DNA of 64,000 nt from Mesotaenium endlicherianum (Eukaryota; Streptophyta; Zygnematophyceae; Zygnematales; Mesotaeniaceae). The translations under genes were made by a program, and so were the position numbers. The stretch spans positions 52,632 to 116,631 of the forward strand of contig WELA01003661.1 in NCBI GenBank assembly GCA_009602735.1, read 5' to 3'. Shown here piece by piece: positions 25,101 through 36,665 of this stretch (the first letter of the stretch is position 1; the number at the start of each line of letters is the position of its first letter). The notes under the pieces are model-generated. The model had not been told where the DNA came from. It was given only the letters and a program-made list of their open reading frames with translations, and did no database searches.

Positions 25101-26797
25101 GGCCCGGCCCCAAGCGCACAACTCCCACCCACACTTGCACTGGAAGAGCGGGAGGAGGGAGCGAGAGAGAGAGAGTGCACCTCGCGGCGGGTTGCGGCCT
25201 CCAGCGCGCGGGCCTCCTGGCGCGCCGCCTTCTGCTCGTGCTTGGCGCGCGCTCTCTCCCGCTTCAGGGCCTCCCTCTCGTCCTTTGCGCTCCTCCCCCT
25301 TGCGAACCCTCTGACAGACCCCGCCCCAGCGCCGGCCCCAGGGACTGCGCCAGAAAGCAAACGGACCCTGTGCGCCTCCGGTGGTCCCCACACAAGGTCA
25401 TCAAGCTCCTCTGACTCAGCGCTGCTCTCCTGCTGTGGGGGACTGTAGCGTTGGAAAAGAAGGGAACTGCAGCTCCCATCGCCGGCGTGGGCATGGGCAG
25501 GGGCGGGGCAGGGCTTCTTCCGCTCCTGCAGGCCATGCTCGCCCTCTCCATGCTCGTCCATGCTGCTGCCGAGGTGGCCAGCGCCTGCCCAGATGGCTTG
25601 GGCATGCGTGCGCTTCAAGCTGGCGCCGGTGGCAGGTCCCTCCTCCTCCTCCTCCTCCTCCTCCTCCTCCCCCACCTCCTGCGACGAGTCCAAGGTGAGG
25701 GCAGCAGCAGCAGGGGGGCCGTGTTGAAGGTTTGACCGTGCACCCGCACTGCTCGTCCCTGTCGCCGTACACCTCCTGAGACCCCCGCCACCACCCAGGA
25801 GGACGGAGAGGCCAGTGCTTCCTCCTCCTCCTCCTCCTGCTGCTGCTGCTGCTGCTACTGCTACTACCGCTGCTCCTGTCCTTGTTTGGGGTGTCGGGCC
25901 TGCCAGCCCGCCTCTACTGGGGCCGCTGCCCGTGTCCTGAGCGCCAGCGGCGGCGGCAACATCACCACCCCTCCTGGCAGCGGCAGCAGCAGCGGCGGCG
26001 GCAACATCACCACCCCTCCTGGCGGCGGCAGCAGCAGCAGCGCCGTACTGTGCTCCGCTGTGGTCTCCCCCCTCCCGCCCCACATTTTCTGCCCCACGCC
26101 TGCTCCAGTCATCACCCCCCTGCCATGTGCTGGCGTTGCACTCGTTTGCGGACGCCCTGAAATATCCGCCAGCTGTTTTTTTACTACCCGCAACAACTGG
26201 GGCGACCATGCCAGCAGAAGCGGGCCGGATACCACCTATAGCAGACGAAGAAAGAGTGGCAGCGACCGCCTCCCCCCACCGTGCCCGCACTCCCAGCACC
26301 TCAACCTCCTTGTCATCGTCATCGTCGGCCGCGCCTCTGGAAGGGCCAGGGTCGACCGCCCCCGTCCCTTCTGCCGCTCCTCGTGCTCCTCCGCCCCGCG
26401 TGGGCCTGGGCTCCCGCTGGCTTGGACAGGGCCGTAGGCGAGGTGCCAGGTGGTGCCCGCCCTCTGGCTCCGAGTCAGAGGAGTCCAGATTCACGATCTC
26501 TGCTGCAGAGGGGAAGGATCCATGCCATCCAACAGCCACCACCATCTTAGCTGCAGCACACCCTACCCGCCCCTCCCTGCTGCTGCTGCCCCCTCCTCTG
26601 CGTCTCTCTCCACAAAAGCACCAAGCGCGCCATGATGACCTATGTGGCTCCACCAACTTGTTTCGCATGGCAGGCATGCGTGGCATTTCTGCTGCTGCTG
26701 CTGCTGCGGCGGCGGCATGCCCAGCCGCACACAGGCGGTCCAAAGGGAGGCTGCAGCCTGGCGACCCACGCCCTTGAGAGTCGACGCCCAACAGCAT
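20840..26797 (-). CDS. EME1: EME1, regulatory partner of the MUS81 structure-specific endonuclease
   Basis: Non-catalytic ERCC4-type subunit that pairs with MUS81 to cut branched DNA at stalled forks and recombination intermediates in the nucleus. A large GC-rich first exon, 26797 to 25181 (ATG 26797), encodes a disordered N-terminus with 'VNLDSSDSEPEGG', poly-Ala, a long poly-Glu tract and then a basic coiled coil. Next are 24987 to about 24822 ('EEEKARKAAAREKQKQ'), about 24545 to 24225 ('LIPLLTVGGVAAVLLERV', 'YAVEANPVERSVLW', ERCC4 core), 23996-23817 ('AIVLQPEPFCSLV', 'YPGHTVCYITNGLHAHL'), 23225-23153, 22699-22581, 22224-22135, 21722-21611 ('LLAVPGLTPRDALAIA', HhH region) and 21043-20840 ('LGSLNTTRNRIGAVISKKVY', stop TAA). 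The last five exons join in phase. The junction after 23817 does not, so a small exon or another splice site is missing from this model. The catalytic ERKxxxD motif of MUS81 is absent, as expected for EME1. Confidence 0.88.
22074..22116. other. Poly-G tract with one N in EME1 intron
   Basis: About 43 bases of almost pure G with one undetermined base at 22085, between two EME1 exons. Length is unreliable; it is a likely sequencing or assembly weak point. Confidence 0.85.
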
Positions 26798-27125
26798 CTA
26801 CAAGTGCAAGCAGCCACTACTTGTCTTACAAGTGACTGCTAGTAGCGGTGGGAGTAGTGACAAGTAGGAGTCACCTGCTGTGACAGGTGGAACCATGCGA
26901 GGTCTTCCTGGGCGCCCTTCTTCGCCTGCTGCTGCTGCACCACGGAGAACAGGAGGAGGAGGAGGGGGAGGAGGAGGAGGAGGAGGAGGAGGAGGGTGCA
27001 GGGCAGCACTGGCTGCTGCTACTCCACCACCTGCAGCAGCAGCAACAGCAGCCGCACTGCGCGTCACCCGCTGAGGCTGCCACATTGGCATCCCACAGCT
27101 GTAGCCAGCAGGCACTGCCCCTTAC
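26798..27125. other. Trinucleotide-rich stretch upstream of EME1
   Basis: Contains an (AGG)n run (about 26948-26996) and GCT/CAG runs. On the minus strand it could be read as poly-Pro and poly-Ala, but nothing conserved is seen. It could be intron or 5' UTR of EME1 if the frame at 27126-27788 is a first exon. Confidence 0.4.
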
Positions 27126-27788
27126 TTACCTCAGGCTACATCCACACAGACAGCCGTCTCTCTCTGTGTGTATTTGCATGCAGCTAGAAGCCAACAAAAG
27201 CGTAGGAGAATGCCAGAAAGAGCCCCTCAGCCACCAGCGCCCCTTACAGAGTGATCTCCTTGCTCTCATCCTCCTTCTCCTCAAAGGACTGCGAGAACTG
27301 AAAGGTATGTGGCAGTTGGTACCTTGTGACACATGGGCTCTGAGAGGATGCTCGATTGGGCTGAGGTGTGCAGCCTTGTTAAGCACCCCCCTCGAAGCGG
27401 CAGTCTGTAGAATAGCCTCTTTATCTCTGTGTGTGTCTGTCACGCCTCTATTGCCTACCGGTGTCCCCTCACGGGCCTCCCTTTGACCGACGTCCATTTG
27501 GCAATCCGTTCTACAGTTCTTGCTCGCACTTCTTTTGGCAGAATGTGAACTTCCATCTTGATTGCAACCGGAATTTTCACAAGTGTTATCCCAGTGACTA
27601 GCAAGCCGAACGGCTGTAGGGAGACCACCACTGGCAGCCTTTAATGACTCTCCGGTTCCTCGTGCTGCATGCCCCAAGACTAAGGATGGTGGCTCATGAT
27701 TGTTCGCAGAGTCTCCGAATCTAGCATACTGGGACCCCGGCACTACGAGGATCAGGTCGTCATCGCCGTCAGAATCCAGAGATTCCAT
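27126..27788 (-). CDS. Unassigned 220-codon frame, possible EME1 first exon
   Basis: Starts with a proper ATG (27788) and opens with an acidic stretch followed by a hydrophobic core, 'DSDGDDDLILVVPG'. This has the form of a SUMO-interacting motif. The rest is polar, of unremarkable composition and matches no family I know. It lies 329 bp upstream of the EME1 frame on the same strand, and EME1 N-termini are disordered and acidic, so a first exon of EME1 is possible. A good acceptor (TTTCAG near 27305) inside the frame suggests it is not one continuous coding exon. It may equally be a separate small gene or chance. Confidence 0.3.
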   Translation of the reverse strand: MESLDSDGDDDLILVVPGSQYARFGDSANNHEPPSLVLGHAARGTGESLKAASGGLPTAVRLASHWDNTCENSGCNQDGSSHSAKRSASKNCRTDCQMDVGQREAREGTPVGNRGVTDTHRDKEAILQTAASRGVLNKAAHLSPIEHPLRAHVSQGTNCHIPFSSRSPLRRRRMRARRSLCKGRWWLRGSFWHSPTLLLASSCMQIHTERDGCLCGCSLR

Positions 27789-29091
27789 TGCATGTTTTGA
27801 ATACTTCAGAGGCTATTGCGACTTGAAAAGTTGCTCGCAGATAAAGGCCACGGCTTTCTTGTCCACATTCTTCACCAGGACTTCAGAGAACCTAGCGACC
27901 TCGGTCCTGCTTGGTTTTAAGCAGATGTGTTAAACAAAAATAGATCATATGGAGAAGCTGAAGAGCTTCGTGGAGCCTTCTTCTATTATATCACTTCCAG
28001 AATATTACGACGCCAAAGCATTGACATGATATCAAAGCACAAAGTATCATTTACGGTGTAGCACCTTACAATTTTATCTGTACACAGGCGAGATACTCTA
28101 CGAGCCCTATGCTCAGTCACAACGTGATACTTAGCACGAAGAAAACGAGCCACCTGCCGGCAGGCAACCTACATTACGAACACGAATGTAACATGTACAT
28201 GGAGGTCCATTCACAAACTACCATGCCATTTCTCATGCTAATTAATTTCTAAACGATGCGAAGCTAGGCACGTCTCGTCAATTATCTATACACAAGGATG
28301 CACAGTGCTCAGTGCTCACGCTGCACAAAGCTCAGAATCCGCTGATTTGTCTGCGCCAACAATATCAGTAGGATTTTGTACCAGTAGCTGCCAGTAGCAG
28401 GGTCGAGCATGTCAGAAAAACTGGTCCCGCTCAATAACCTGGCCCCCCACGTGCCCTGCTGCGCCGCGTCGTGCTCAATTCTGCTGCTGTCCACTGCTGT
28501 CCACTGCTGTCCACTGCTGTCCCTGTCCCTGGATGTCGTCACTAACTTTTGACCAGATTCGATCATAGTCAACTATGCGCGGGAGAGTCAACCGCGAGTC
28601 CAGACTTCACACGACTCACAACAGGCGGCAACAGCTGGCAACAGCCCACCCTGGCGCGTGGTGGCGCGTGCTGGCGCGTACTGGTTCACTTTTCTGTGCT
28701 TTATTGAAGTTCGCACCCAGTCGTACCAGTTCGCACCAGTTCGCATTGGTCCACAAAGGTCCACTGCTTTATGCATGGCAGTGAAGCAGCCGACCCTGTC
28801 GAACACTGTCGAAAATCGAAAAGGCTCGTTCTTCGTGGCTCGCTAACTCCGTGCTTATTTATGCTCGACCTTTTCTTTGGCTCGTTTAAGGGCTTAGCAA
28901 GACTACGGCAGACGTATTTCCAGTGAACATAATGGAGAGGTCATCTTGAGTGTTCGAGACCGAGGCACTAGGGGAATTAGACCATTTCAGCCGTTGAAAG
29001 CTAGCAACTTGCAGATGGCCCGCTAGTTCGTGTCCAAGGCTGTATTCTGTGCCTTGTAAGTCGTAGCTTGAACCGCTGAAGTGAATTTGCA
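27789..29091. other. Intergenic region with short direct repeats
   Basis: No conserved gene. Short tandem repeats occur at 28490-28525 (CTGCTGTCCA units), 28655-28682 (GGCGCGTG/GGCGCGTA units) and 28710-28750 (AGTTCGCA units). The final 100-200 bp before 29092 must include the NAA25 promoter and 5' UTR. Confidence 0.5.
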
Positions 29092-32000
29092 ATGGACACA
29101 GTTATGGAGAGACGGCTCAGGCCCGTGTACGACAATATCGATCTACGCAATTACAAGCCGGCTCTCAAGCAAGTCAGCACCTTGGAGCTGAAGCATCCCA
29201 CTAATCTTCATATCAAGGTAAGGAGGGTGCACTGCAGGCCACATTATTGTGCGAGCTAGTATCGTCCGCAGCGCATCATGGTGACGAGGGCATGAATGGT
29301 CGTGATGCTTGCAGCTGCTCAAGGCGCTGGTGCTTGAGCGCCTTGATCGTCCGGAGGAAGCTCTCACAGTGTGCCGCCAAGTCAAAGCTGCCACGCCCGT
29401 CGACGACAGGCTCCTGAATGATCTGGCCCAAGTGTATGCGCGCCTCGGCTATGGTGAGCCTCTAAGCAGCTTCTAGCTGGGAGCTGCTCCATCTTGTGCC
29501 CTCTAAGAAAAAACAACTGTCGTATGATCGCCTGCCTGACCGGACGCAGTGGATACCGTATGCAAAGACCAGAGTGAGCATGGATTATCATGGCTACACC
29601 TGGCAACCTGTGCATGAGGAAGCATGTCTGCGAGGTGTGCCTGACGTGGTGCATGCAAGCATGTGTGTTTCAGTTCACGAGGCCACGCAGACGTATGAGG
29701 CGGCCAGTGCCAGGAGCCCCGACAATGCGGACATGCAGCTGGCGCTCTTCACAGCCTACACGCGCGAGTACAAATACGTCAAGCAGCAGCAGGTGCGCCC
29801 GCCCTCCCCTGGCAGCCCCCCGCCTCCGCTGCCTCTCTTCTCATTGCTTTGTCTGTTTGTCTAGGGCGATGTCGCCGAGTCATGCAGCTGGCCGCCTGTG
29901 TGTCCCCGTGGAGGGAGAATTCGCAGTCCTTCTCTTGTAGGTCCCTTCAGTTGGCAGGAGATGTGCATGCTAAACCAGGCTGGTGCCAGATGGTTTATCC
30001 TTGTTTCCTTGCCCCTCTCCAGCTGGGGGAGTAGAGGGCGGGGCTCACAAAAGCTGGAAAGAGCAGTCACATATGATTGCTGCTGCTGCTGGGCGAGGGG
30101 GATATACAGGTGGCAATGCGGCTGCACAAGAGGCTGGGCACGGAGAAGCATCTGCTGTGGGCCGTCTGCGCCATCCTCCTGCAGGTGCGCCACTCATTCT
30201 GTCTGCCCCTGCTGCTGTCACGCACACATGTGGGCAGGCGCGCGCGAGAGATCGACGGAGATGCCCCCCTCAGAAAGCAGCAACCTTGACTGTGCAGGAG
30301 CACGCCTGCAATGCAATGTGAAGCAGATCTTTTCCTCTACTTGGAGTGGCTGCAGGAGTAACTCCCGCTTGGTGCTGCTGTCGATGCTGCTGTTGCTGCT
30401 GCTGCTGCTGCAGGTGCGTGAGGAGGAGGAGCAGCAGCAGCACGAGGACGCCAGCAGCAGCAGCAGCAGGGCCAGGCTGCTGCAGCTGGCGGACGCCTTG
30501 CTGGCGCGCCGGTGCGCCTCCCCTAAGGGCCTGCGCGAGCTGGAATGTATGTCTGCCTCGCTGCCCCTTCTCCAATCATATCTAAACCCTCAACCCACAA
30601 CCCTCAACCCTCAACCCTCCTTGCCTGCCTGCCTGCATGGCTGCGCAGCCGCCGAACTGACAGGGAGTTGGGGAAGGGAGAGGGCGGGGACGAGGGGGGG
30701 GCAGCTCTGCTGGTGTACTTGGAGGTGCTGCGGCAGGCGGGCAAGCATGCCCACGCGCTCTCCCTGCTGGAGGGCCCCCCCCTGGGGGACCTTATCAGCA
30801 TCCGTGGCGACCGGCTGCGGCTGCAGGCGGATCTGCTCATGCAGCTGCAGCAGCACGCGCGTGCACGCGACGTGTATCGCCAGGTCCTGCTCTCCAGGTA
30901 CTGGCTCTCCCTCCTTCCCTCCGGCTCTGGCTCTCTCTTGCTCTCTCCCCCCCCCACACACACACGCAAGCATGCATATCACAGGACATGGCAGGGTACA
31001 CGTCAGAAAGCCTGCAGCGTGGTGTGAAGGGGGCAATGGGGGGCATGCTGTGTGTGTGTGCTTGTGTTTGCGCAGCCCAGACGACTGGGCGGTGCTGCAG
31101 CGCTATGTGGATGCGCTCCTGCTGGCAGCAGCTCCTGCTGCCAGCTCCTCCTCCTCCTCCTCCTCCTCCTCCTCCTCAGAAGCAGCAGCGGAAGTGCAGA
31201 ATGGCCTGCAGGAGCTCCACATTGCAGAGGAAGAAAAACCCCATCCGGCAGCGCCACCACCCACTGCCGTCCCTTCTCTTCAGCAGGTGCCTGAGGAGGG
31301 CTGGGAGGAGGCACGGCGTCTGCTGACTCAGCTCCTTCAGCAGCAGCAGCCGCAGCGTGAGCGCGGGCCTCTTCTGGCGCAGGTGTACCTGCAGCACCTG
31401 CGCTGCGCCCACTGCCCTCCGCCAGAGTCAGCATCACGCGCGCTGGCAGAGGCCATTGTGGACTTCTACCATGGGTGCGCCCTCCCTCTCCCCCTCTGTC
31501 TGTCTGCCCTTTCCTGAGTGCGCTGGGGAATGGTGAGGAGGAGGGGGGAGGTGCCGGGACAGAACCAGCAGGTAGCAGCAGCAGCGCATCCGTCACTCTT
31601 TGCCCGTCTGATCATCTGGGAGACTGCCACCAAGCGAGCAAGCAATGGGCGGGGTACAAGACGTCGTTTGTGATGCTGCCAAGTGAGCGTGGCCCTTCAG
31701 ACTGGGCTGACTGACAGACATGGCTGCGTTGGGGGCGGCATGCAGGCACGGGCACTTGTTGAGCTTTGCGTCCGACGTGAAGCAGTTCCTGCCTGCCGTG
31801 CCGTCACACCAGCGCGCGTGGCTGGCGCACGCGCTGCACGCCGCCGTAGGCTCGTCGGAGGACGACGCGCATAGGCGCTTGCGCCGGCACATAGCGGCTT
31901 GCCAAGTGGACCAGCTGCTGGGCCTCCCTCTGAACGCATCTTCCAAAGGTGTGTATAATTTTCTCTGTCTCTTCCTCCCTTTGGCCTTCCTTGCCTGCCT

Positions 32001-35000
32001 GCCTACTTGCCTGCCAGCCGGCCGCCTGTGAGTGACGTTCATTGAGTCCATTGTCTGCAGACCTGATGCAGCAGGCAGTGGGCCACGTGGCGGCGTACCG
32101 GGGCTCCGTGACGCTGTATGCGGGGCTGGAGGCCAAGGAGCGCGCGCCCAACGAGGAGCTGCTGGAGCTGGCCGCCACCTGTCTCCTCCAGGCAGGCAAC
32201 GCTCCACACTCTATGCTGCTGCTGCTGCTCTCTAACTTGAGCCTACTTCTGACATTCCATCCGAACCGAAGACAAGGCCATGCTCACGGGGCGGGGAGGC
32301 GAGGGAAGGGGGGGGCAGGAAAGCAGGTGTATCGGCAGACGGGGAAGCTGGCGTATGTAACGGAAGCGCTGCTGCTCCTCCACGCCGGCCTCTCCCACCG
32401 CCCGTAAGCCCTTATGCCTGTCTGGCCCCTCCCAAGGACACTGAAAGCTCTGTGAGTGAGGGAGTGAGTGCGTGCTGGCATGACGTGGGGTGGGTGGGGC
32501 GGGGGCGCATGCAGGTTCAGCCCGCAGCTGAGGCTGCTGGCCATGGCACTGCTGGGCCCGCTGGGGGCCTTCTCCTTGGCGCTCACCTGGTGCGCTTCTC
32601 CATCTCCTCCACCTCCGCCGCTGGTCCTCCCTGCCTTCTTCTGCCCCCTCCTGCTAAGCTGCGCGCGCAACACCTGTGTGGGGGTTGGGCGCTCGTAAGC
32701 TTGCGTGTGGGCGTGCCTGGGTGCCCGCGCGTGCATGCCGTTCGTGCGTGTGCAATGACCGCGTGGTGCGGGGCGCGCAGGCTGGGGGGGCTGGGCGTGA
32801 AGCACGTGATGCTGGAGAGCATGCTGCACCACCTGCCGCCTGCGCTCTCCACGCACGCGCCCCTGCTGGGCCCGGGCGCGCCCCACCTGCGGGGGGACCT
32901 CCTGCGTTTCCACGAGGACCACGCGCGCGATGCCGCCGACCTTACCACCGCAGCCTTCCACAACGGCAGCTACTCCAAGGTCCCCTCCACCCTAAGTCCT
33001 AAGGCCTCATGCCCCACACTCCCAGCAGCAGCAGCAGCATGCGCACGGCTTGTCATGGTGCCCCGCTGGGCCTGGTGTTATGTGCACGTACCCTCCCATA
33101 CACTCATTGGGCACGTCCCTGGGGTTGCGGGTGGGAGGAGGAGGAGGGTTCGCAGATAGTGGAGTTTGTGGGCTTCAAGGAGAGGCTGGAGCGGTCGGCA
33201 GAGCGCCTGGGGGCGCGCGCAAACGGCGCACTGCTGGACATTCTGGAGGTTGCAGACAACCCCGCCAGGTGGCCCGCCGTCATGCAAGGACTGGACCAGG
33301 GCCGCACGGCGCTGTCGTGGGTGTCTCCGCCCGCCGCCCTCCAGCGCCTGACATTCAACCAGGACCTGACCACTCGCCCCTGGTGGTCCCCCTCTCCCGG
33401 CGTGTGTCTGCTGTCAGGTGCGTGTGTGAGCAAGCACATGTGCGTGCAGTCTATCGCTTCTCATCTTTCTGCCTGCGATGGCGACTGTCAGTGCTCCTGC
33501 TAGCAGGCAACAAGCACAACAAAGCCCTGTCTGCTTTGCCGCTACCGGCTCCGTGCAGGGATGGCTGACCAAACTGGAAAGCACCCTCACATGCACGTGT
33601 ACGTTGGGTGCTTGCAGACCTCGCAGGAGCAGAGCCACCAAGCGAGGTGTTTCATCCGCAACACTCGCCCGTGAGTCTGCCGCCGTTTGCCTGCCTCTCG
33701 CTACAGCTAGTGGCTCAGCTTGTTTTCCCACGTACTGGTGATTACAAATAAACCAGGTTCATGTGCTTGCAGTTTTACACTTGCATTATTATAATATGCC
33801 TCCAAGTGCCATACGTAGCTGATTGAACTAAGCACTGCCGCTCCCTCTTGTGTTGCTTCGTTTGCTTTGCAAGTCAGTTTGTCTCACAACAGAGGCTGTG
33901 TGTTGGAGGTGGGAGGTGGGAGGGGGAAGGGGGCAGAGCGAAGGACATGAGATAAGTGGGTTGCCTTCGTTTCTGCAGCATTCGCGCTGGTTTGCTGTTT
34001 GAATCGTGCCCATTGCTTAGGTGGCGCCTTGATGATATTTGATCACTCGCTCTTCACTCCACAAAGAAAAACACAAAGAAGAAGAAGAGATAACGGGGGG
34101 GGCCATGCGCGGCCAGCCTTGGCATTGGCCCTTTGTTGCCTTCATTTTTGGTGCTTGATTGACTACCACTTGATTACCGCTTGCTTATTACTACTTGATC
34201 GATAGATGTGGGGGCCACGTGCACCCCATAGGTGAGATCAAGGGTTTCGCAAGAAGCTCCACTTCCGCCCGAGGCTTGTGGCTGGCTGCATGATCGGCAC
34301 CTGGCACTCCGCATGCTCACTTGCTTGAATCNCTGCACAAGCGCTGCCTCCTGCCCCGCCTCCTCTCTCTCGTCTCCTTCTCGTCTTCGCCGACAGCGCC
34401 CCCGCTGCCCACAGCAGCCGTGCAGGAGCAGGCGACAGAGCTGGCCAGTCTGCTGCGCTTATACGCTGAGCTTTCGCACGTCCGCCTTGCCGACCTTCAG
34501 TCGCCTGGGCCACGTGCTCCTGCCCCTGAAACTGATGACGCCTCGACCTCGGTGAGAGCACGCGCAGTGGAGTCAATGCAGCTTCCTTTTCTCCTTGTCC
34601 CCCTTGTGGCGGGAGTCAACCTCCCCTTGCTGCTGCTGATTGTCATGTATATTGGTTCCACTCCTGCCCACCCGTGCTCTTGCTTGCTTGCTTGCTTCTT
34701 AGAGATAAATTTTATTTGCTGGCATGGGGATGAGGGTGGGGGCTGTGGCAAGCAGGGAGGTGCGGCGGAAGCAGCGGCGCGGGACAAGATGTATGTCACA
34801 GCTGCCGCCATCAGCCTGGCCCTGCTGCCGCCGGCCCTAGAGGGCGTGGGCGTGGGCGTGCTGGCTTCCTCAGAGGAGCTCCTGAGCTTGCTTGGCCGGC
34901 AGATGGAAGCCGCGTTCTCCGCAGCCCAGCAGGGCCTCCTGATGCACGCTGCAGCAGCCCAAGAAGAGGAGGCAGAGGGGGGTATTACAGCCGTGTGGTT

Positions 35001-35688
35001 GGTGGGGCCGCGGCTGAACGCGGCGAGCACAATGGCTGACCTTGTTCTGGAGCAGACTGCTGTCCTCGCTCTGTGTGCACACGCATGGTGGTCGTGGCTT
35101 GTGCAGCGGCAGCGGCGGCAGCAGGAGTCCACAAGCACGTCGGGCAGCAGTAAGAAGAAGAAGAAGAACAGGAAGAAGGGGGGCGTGGAGGCGGCAGAAG
35201 CTCCGATGACCGTCACCGCCGAGGAAGAGGAAGTAGAGCAGGTTTTGGCTCTGTCGGCGTTGAGCTCCTCCTCCTTGTATGCTTTTGTGTGCAAGTTCAT
35301 TGGTCTGCTCGAGTCGGCTACGCGTAAGCTGGCGCTCTTTCTGCAGCAGGAGCCACAGCGCCAAGCAGCGTCCATGTTGCAAAGCCTCAAGGGCCTGCAG
35401 CAGCAGCAGCACACAGGAGAAGAAGGGGGAGAAGGTGACGGTGATGCTTATCTTGTTCCGGGGCAGGCTCTGGCAGCCTTCTTCGCCGAAAGTAGCGGCG
35501 ATTTGGCCGTTTGCAAGGGCAATGGAGGAGCCTCTGCTGCTGTCGGTGCCAAATTGGCAGAGGACGCGAGTCCAGGCAAGCCGCTGAAGCTGTTGGTAGA
35601 AGTACTAGGAAGCCAGCACGCGTGCTTAAGCGTCCTGCACTCCACGCTCCTGAAGAGGACGGAAGCATTGCGGAAGTTGGCTCTTTGA
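29092..35688 (+). CDS. NAA25: NAA25, auxiliary subunit of the NatB N-terminal acetyltransferase
   Basis: TPR-rich scaffold that holds the NAA20 catalytic subunit at the ribosome, so that nascent Met-Asp/Glu/Asn/Gln N-termini are acetylated. Exons: 29092-29217 ('RRLRPVYDNIDLRNYKPALK'), 29315-29453, 29674-29792 ('NADMQLALFTAYTREYKYVK'), 30110-30184 ('GTEKHLLWAVCAILLQ'), 30414 to about 30546, about 30656-30897, 31076-31474, 31746-31948 ('HLLSFASDVKQFLPAV'), 32061-32191, 32327-32403, 32515-32591, 32781-32979, 33156-33417 ('VEFVGFKERLERSAERLG', 'LTTRPWWSPSP'), pieces near 33560 and 33620, about 34337-34551 and 34756-35688. The last exon has 'LEQTAVLALCAHAWWSWL' and a Lys-rich patch and ends at TGA 35686. 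Exon 32061-32191 seems to use a GC donor, and the phase at the 30546/30656 junction is unresolved. An N at 34332 obscures one acceptor. Runs of Gln, Ser and Ala come from trinucleotide repeats inside exons. Confidence 0.92.
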
Positions 35689-36665
35689 ACGCAGTGGGAT
35701 GCCCGCCATCTATTTCAGAGAGCTTTTTGTAAACATGCGAGGCTCATGGGCTTCACTCACATGCTCTTGTCTGCATATGAATGGCTGCCGTCTATCATGG
35801 ATGTCGTGCACATTCCTGTTGTCAGTGTGTGTGTGTGCAATGCTGCACATGCTCCGGATGACATTCAACACCGACTGGCATGGAGATCTGTAACAAAGTG
35901 TCAGTGCTCCTCAAGCACTTTGCAAGGAAGGGCACATTGTTATGCCGTGGCTGGAAAGAGATAGGTCTGCTAAGAGGTGCAGCAGGACGATCGAGAAAGT
36001 GCACAGCATGCTCATGTCGCACTATGTACAGGCTGTGTCCACATAGGGCCCTAATATGTCAAATTCTCATACTGGCGTGGTATGGCACCATCGAAGATAC
36101 AAAAGGCCGGAAAACATTCCCATCAGCACAATTTGATGCCTTGTGATCAGTGGCAACAAGTGGAGGGGGTAACGCAGGTACATGACATTTGAATATCAAC
36201 TTTATCTCTTTAGGAAGCTATGAAAAGTGGGTCAGACGCAATCTCCAGTTTGGGGCGAAATCAGAATGGAGGATCAGTATCAGATGGAATTTACCAATGC
36301 AGATTCTCTAAGTGGGCCTGGGTAGGACCTGGTTGGGCGCCTAGCTCTTTCCTAACGTGACTCTTTTGTCCCACAGGCAGGGGGTGAGAGAAAGAATGAA
36401 TGAATATGCCCTCACTCCCAAGCTATTACCTACCACCCTGAGAGCTTAAGAACCCAATCACTGACCAGCAAATAGGCCCTGATGGTCATCAAAAGAAAAT
36501 CTGTGAAAAAATAATCATGGGACTGTGCAAGTACTGCGCCCACGCCCAACTTTGACCATTGCAGATCCTATGCTTTGCATACTTCAGATGCAGCGAGCTC
36601 AAATGAGTTCTATGATCCTCGTTTTCTAAACCGCTTCACTTTGTGTACATCTCCAAACACATTTT
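35689..36665. other. Intergenic region between convergent genes
   Basis: Holds the 3' ends of NAA25 (+) and the PHAX-like gene (-). No conserved ORF or repeat recognised; composition drops to AT-rich from about 36180. Confidence 0.5.

Noticed and set aside
29898-31517. 539-codon continuous plus-strand frame inside NAA25
   Set aside because: It reads through introns and only partly coincides with the NAA25 coding frame; conserved exons with proper splice sites explain the region better.
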